NCBI GenBank assembly: GCA_905235345.1
Contig: CAJOLO010000140.1
Span: 1-9,426 of the forward strand
DNA length: 9,426 nucleotides
Direction: 5' to 3'
Origin: an uncultured Lachnospiraceae bacterium
GTDB lineage: Bacteria; Bacillota; Clostridia; Lachnospirales; Lachnospiraceae
Shown here piece after piece: positions 6,794-9,426 of the stretch (position 1 is its first letter; every line of letters begins with the position of its first letter). Both the position numbers and the translations under genes were made by a program. Under the pieces are notes generated by a model. The model was not told the DNA's origin. It saw nothing but the letters and a program-made list of their open reading frames with translations, and made no database searches.

Positions 6794-8269
6794 ATGACTC
6801 AGAAACAATATGAAAGCGCTAATAAAAAAGCATTGCTTGTCTCACTTATAATCTGTTCGGCTTATCTTATAGCCAGTATTGCACAGTTAGCAGGAACGGG
6901 TTTTTCTCCACCAACAGTGGCTACACTCATCACGACAATCATAGCTAATATTGTTATCATTGTGGGTTACAAAAATTATAAAGACAGCAAAACCGGCAGA
7001 GCGTGTATACTACTTTCTGTATTCATAGTTTATGTCGTGGCCGTCATAGGATCGGGCGAGATTACAATGACGGTTTTTGGGTTGCCGCTTATGGTTCTTG
7101 TCATCGCTTATCTGGATAGACGCGTAGAAGCTGAGATATGCTCGGTTGTATTTATTGTTTATATTATCAATCTTGTAAGAATACTGGCATCCGGTGGAAC
7201 AATGGAGCTTACCTATATCATGCTCGGCGTGGGTATTATTCTTTCATCCGTTGCGGCAAATCAGGCGGTTGTGCTTCTTGTAAATTTCAATACAGAAAAT
7301 ACTGAAAGAATAGAGAAAGAAGCGGAGGACAAAGAACTGAGAGGGCAGGAAATGCAGAATATTGCCGCGAACCTGCTTAAGTTATTGGAGGATGCGACCG
7401 ATGCATCAGAAAAGCTTGAAAACATAATTGCCGAAAATAACACAGGCATGAAGGAGATTGCGGACTCAACAGACAGTACGGCAATTAGTATAAGCGAGGG
7501 CGCCGAAAAACTTTCCGGAATAAGAGAGCAGACTTCCCTTGCGGGCACGCAGCGCGGAAAGATGTTTGACTCTTCCAAAAATACACGTGACAAAGTGAGC
7601 GAAGCCGGCGTAACAATAAACTTACTCGGTAAGAAAGCCGGCAATGTACGTGAAGCAAGCCGGATAACATCCGAATCCACAAAAGCCGTTCTGAAGAAAG
7701 TTGAAGAAGTTCAGGATATTGTAGGCTCCATTCTTTCGATATCTTCGCAGACGAACCTGCTTGCTCTTAATGCGTCCATAGAGGCAGCAAGAGCGGGAGA
7801 TGCCGGAAAAGGCTTTGCGGTTGTAGCAGATGAGATTCGCCAGTTATCCGAGCAAACCAACACCGCGTCAAACAAGATTACCGATATCATCAAGGAACTG
7901 ACGGAAGATGCCAACGCGGCAATGAAGAGTATCGATAATACCGTTGTATCCGTTGAAGAACAGAATCAGGTAATAAATGAAACCGATGTATCGTTTAAGG
8001 CTATCGACCAGAATCTTACCGAGCTGATTGAAAACATTAACGAAATCGGTAACAGCATAGGATCGATAGATCAGTCTACCGCCGAGATAAGTGACAGTAT
8101 CTCTAACCTTTCCGCAACGAGTGAAGAGGTTGCAGCACTATCTACCAACGGACTTGATAATTCGGATAAGGCAGTACAGACATTCAGGGATTTCAAGACG
8201 GCATTGTCCGGAATTGAAGCTGAAGCAGGAAAACTTAAACAGCTTCACAGTGACAGTGCACAGGGCTAG
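6794..8269 (+). CDS. Methyl-accepting chemotaxis protein with six-helix membrane sensor module
   Basis: 491 residues. The N-terminal 165 residues contain about six hydrophobic helices (roughly 14-34, 41-59, 70-86, 90-107, 115-132, 139-163) joined by very short loops, so there is no sizeable extracytoplasmic ligand domain; sensing is probably within the membrane. No HAMP domain is seen: the last helix passes straight into a long coiled coil. The signalling tip is canonical, with SSQTNLLALNASIEAARAG (317-335) and GKGFAVVADEIRQLSEQT (338-355), the region contacting CheW and CheA. SATSEEVAA (440-448) fits the methylation-site consensus, with E444/E445 as likely CheR/CheB targets. There is no C-terminal CheR-tethering pentapeptide. 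It should act as a transducer to the CheA kinase and flagellar motor; the ligand is unknown. The start is secured by AGGAGGAGGGG six bases upstream. It is divergent from the CAP/LRR gene and ends before a terminator at 8345-8419. Confidence 0.95.
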   Translation: MTQKQYESANKKALLVSLIICSAYLIASIAQLAGTGFSPPTVATLITTIIANIVIIVGYKNYKDSKTGRACILLSVFIVYVVAVIGSGEITMTVFGLPLMVLVIAYLDRRVEAEICSVVFIVYIINLVRILASGGTMELTYIMLGVGIILSSVAANQAVVLLVNFNTENTERIEKEAEDKELRGQEMQNIAANLLKLLEDATDASEKLENIIAENNTGMKEIADSTDSTAISISEGAEKLSGIREQTSLAGTQRGKMFDSSKNTRDKVSEAGVTINLLGKKAGNVREASRITSESTKAVLKKVEEVQDIVGSILSISSQTNLLALNASIEAARAGDAGKGFAVVADEIRQLSEQTNTASNKITDIIKELTEDANAAMKSIDNTVVSVEEQNQVINETDVSFKAIDQNLTELIENINEIGNSIGSIDQSTAEISDSISNLSATSEEVAALSTNGLDNSDKAVQTFRDFKTALSGIEAEAGKLKQLHSDSAQG

Positions 8270-8344
8270 ACCAATAATTTTTTATATAAGATTTTCGATT
8301 AATTCCGAATAAAGCGGTTTATAAGACTACCTGCTTATGAATAC

Positions 8345-8419
8345 AAAGGTCTCCTCACCGACACCATTGTTTCCGTTATCTCATACGAAACATGGAACGC
8401 CTTATGGGGAGACTTTTTT
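8345..8419 (+). terminator. Intrinsic terminator with long structured loop, downstream of the MCP gene
   Basis: AAAGGTCTCCTC (8345-8356) pairs with GGGGAGACTTTT (8406-8417), 12 pairs including two G-U, and the U-tract runs 8414-8419. The 49-base loop holds a second hairpin: GTTTCCGT (8369-8376) with ACGAAAC (8385-8391), one bulged C and an 8-base loop. It is placed to end MCP transcription before the convergent lipoprotein gene; in the opposite direction only a short T-run follows. The remaining intergenic bases (8270-8344 and 8420-8497) are AT-rich, and I see no gene in them. Confidence 0.7.
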
Positions 8420-8497
8420 GTGATCAACATACCGGTATAGCGTTTTCTTATTAACCGGACTAATAACCTGCCTGCTGTTTCCGATAAACCTGATCTA

Positions 8498-8941
8498 TCA
8501 TTTAAAATTCACCTGCACATCATAAAGCTCTGTCTTTACCGCAATCCACGGATACGGATAGCTTACCATTCCATTATCAAGTGTCGCTGTCTCCTTGGAT
8601 GTAAGCTCTGTGTCAACAAAAATCGCGTTCTCTGTCAGATACAATTCTGTCATAATTACATTAAGATCCATCCTGTCCTGTGCTCCATATCCCACCACGA
8701 TATAAAGGTAATCGTTCGTTCTGTATGTGAATTTGAACGGTTCCTTCTTCTTCTCATTGATGAGATTGACAAGCTCATGGGGCAGCCTGCTCTCGTCACA
8801 CACCGTATAATCCAAGTCCTTTATTTTCTCCTCGCTGCTCTCAGAGAATTCACATCCTGTAAGTGCCGATATCAGGAATATCATCGACATTATCATTACA
8901 ATAAGATATCTCATTTTTCTCTTCTTTATAAGCCTTTTCAT
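8498..8941 (-). CDS. Small lipoprotein with PrcB-C-like domain
   Basis: 147 residues from ATG 8941. It has a basic n-region (KRLIKKRK), a hydrophobic core and a lipobox SALTGC with C30 as the probable diacylated Cys, so it should be anchored on the outer face of the membrane. The mature part (about 78-146: YLYIVVGYGAQ, VIMTELYLTENAIFVDTEL, YPYPWIAVKTE) resembles the PrcB C-terminal domain found in many clostridial lipoproteins, named after the PrcB subunit of a spirochaete protease complex. The typical TGGY turn is not conserved here (AQDRMD instead). No prtP/prcA protease gene is adjacent, so a protease role is not supported. A TTG at 8947 is an alternative start. No close Shine-Dalgarno precedes either; AGGAG lies 38 bases upstream at 8980-8984. 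It follows the BspA-LRR gene on the same strand after 68 bases. Confidence 0.75.
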   Translation of the reverse strand: MKRLIKKRKMRYLIVMIMSMIFLISALTGCEFSESSEEKIKDLDYTVCDESRLPHELVNLINEKKKEPFKFTYRTNDYLYIVVGYGAQDRMDLNVIMTELYLTENAIFVDTELTSKETATLDNGMVSYPYPWIAVKTELYDVQVNFK

Positions 8942-9022
8942 ATACAATATACGCCCGAGGCAGGTAATGCCGGAGCACTCTCCTTCCCTTTACATGATTT
9001 CAATAAGCTCTATTGTATATAA
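8939..9022 (-). promoter_or_regulatory. Possible RNA stem covering the lipoprotein start codon
   Basis: A perfect 10-base inverted repeat joins 9020-9011 (ATATACAATA) to 8949-8940 (TATTGTATAT) in the minus-strand transcript, extendable by a G-U and an A-U pair. The 3' arm contains the ATG at 8941-8939; the 5' arm is the last codons of the upstream BspA gene. Inside are two smaller hairpins at 8972-8983 (GGAG/CTCC) and 8955-8973, and the AGGAG at 8980-8984. This could couple translation of the two genes. The arms are AT-rich, so chance is possible. Confidence 0.35.
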
Positions 9023-9426
9023 TATTCCTGCCCGGGTTTTATTATGTCTTTAAGCGTTATGACTCTCTTTCTTTTCGTTATTATCTCTCCTTTATAATAG
9101 TCATCCTTTGAATATTTAAATGCCTCGTCATCTACGCTTATTGTATCGCCATCGAATATTATTTCTTTCAAATTCGGACATTTATCCCCTATGCATCTTC
9201 TAATACTCTTTAAGGATTTAGGAAGAACCAGTTTTTCGATATACTCATTATACGATATTGCGGCTTCATCTAATATAACTACATTATACCCATCTATTTT
9301 TTCAGGTATTATTACTTCTGTTTCATGGTTTATCATGGCTCCATTATAGTACACAATAATTGCATCATTTGTATTATCAAATACTCTATATGTATATAAT
9401 CCATCCTCACGCTGCATTAATTTTCC
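9010..9426 (-). CDS. BspA-type leucine-rich-repeat protein (5' end outside window)
   Basis: The frame ends at TAG 9010 and remains open to the right edge. An ATG exists at 9417, but the codons before it (GGA AAA TTA) continue the frame, the first residues (GLYTYRVFDNTNDAIIVYYNG) look like the interior of a known module, and no signal peptide is present, so the start is probably further right. The pattern 'YRV.........YNG....EVIIPEKIDGYNVVILDEAAI' and 'IEKLVLPKSLKSI...CPNLKEIIFDG' is typical of LRR_5/BspA repeats, which occur in surface-exposed or secreted proteins of gut and oral bacteria. About 139 residues are visible, with one to two and a half repeats. The stop lies 68 bases before the lipoprotein start, suggesting cotranscription. 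Confidence 0.75.
   Translation of the reverse strand, partial: GKLMQREDGLYTYRVFDNTNDAIIVYYNGAMINHETEVIIPEKIDGYNVVILDEAAISYNEYIEKLVLPKSLKSIRRCIGDKCPNLKEIIFDGDTISVDDEAFKYSKDDYYKGEIITKRKRVITLKDIIKPGQEYYIQ

Noticed and set aside
8448..8466. Inverted repeat TTATTA / TAATAA with a 7-base loop as a terminator for the lipoprotein gene
   Set aside because: The stem is purely A-T, six pairs, with no T-tract following on the minus strand; too weak to support.
1..9426. A defence island, toxin-antitoxin pair, prophage or transposon
   Set aside because: No nuclease, transposase, integrase, antitoxin or phage structural motif appears in any frame I could read, and there are no flanking repeats.

Overview
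The window looks like chromosomal DNA of an anaerobic, probably motile Gram-positive bacterium of the Clostridia, most likely Lachnospiraceae. The family assignment is inferred from gene content: a eukaryote-like HisA, a YfhO-type membrane protein, BspA-type leucine-rich-repeat proteins, a CAP/Ig-like surface protein, a short PrcB-type lipoprotein and an MCP. Base composition is moderately AT-rich and Shine-Dalgarno sites are strong. I see no rRNA, tRNA, CRISPR array, transposase or phage gene.

Layout. Six of the seven evident genes, plus one doubtful small ORF, lie on the minus strand. From right to left the left-hand block is: a large secreted CAP / Ig-like / Glu-Lys-repeat / BspA-LRR protein (stop 3888, start best placed at 6602), trmB (3190-3831), a small Cys-containing ORF (2929-3099, doubtful), a eukaryotic-type hisA (2008-2793) and a YfhO-family polytopic protein that runs off the left edge (1-1887). 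The only plus-strand gene, at 6794-8269, is a six-helix methyl-accepting chemotaxis protein. It is divergent from the surface-protein gene; two good sigma-A-like promoters sit back to back in the gap. At the right end are a PrcB-like lipoprotein gene (8498-8941) and the 3' part of a second BspA-LRR gene (9010-9426), both minus strand, so the MCP and lipoprotein genes converge on a hairpin terminator at 8345-8419.

How the genes relate. trmB (tRNA m7G46) and hisA (histidine pathway) are housekeeping genes. The others belong to the envelope: YfhO proteins are linked to cell-envelope glycosylation, the CAP/LRR proteins and the lipoprotein are exported, and the MCP is a membrane sensor. No single pathway joins them. 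I do not see convincing evidence of a new defence or mobile system. The most distinctive signals are (1) the bacterial HisA of eukaryotic type, (2) an in-frame 48/45-bp coding minisatellite in the surface protein, (3) the divergent promoter pair, which forces a revised start for the surface protein, (4) a possible start-codon-sequestering stem joining the end of the right-hand BspA gene to the lipoprotein start, and (5) a terminator with an unusually long structured loop.
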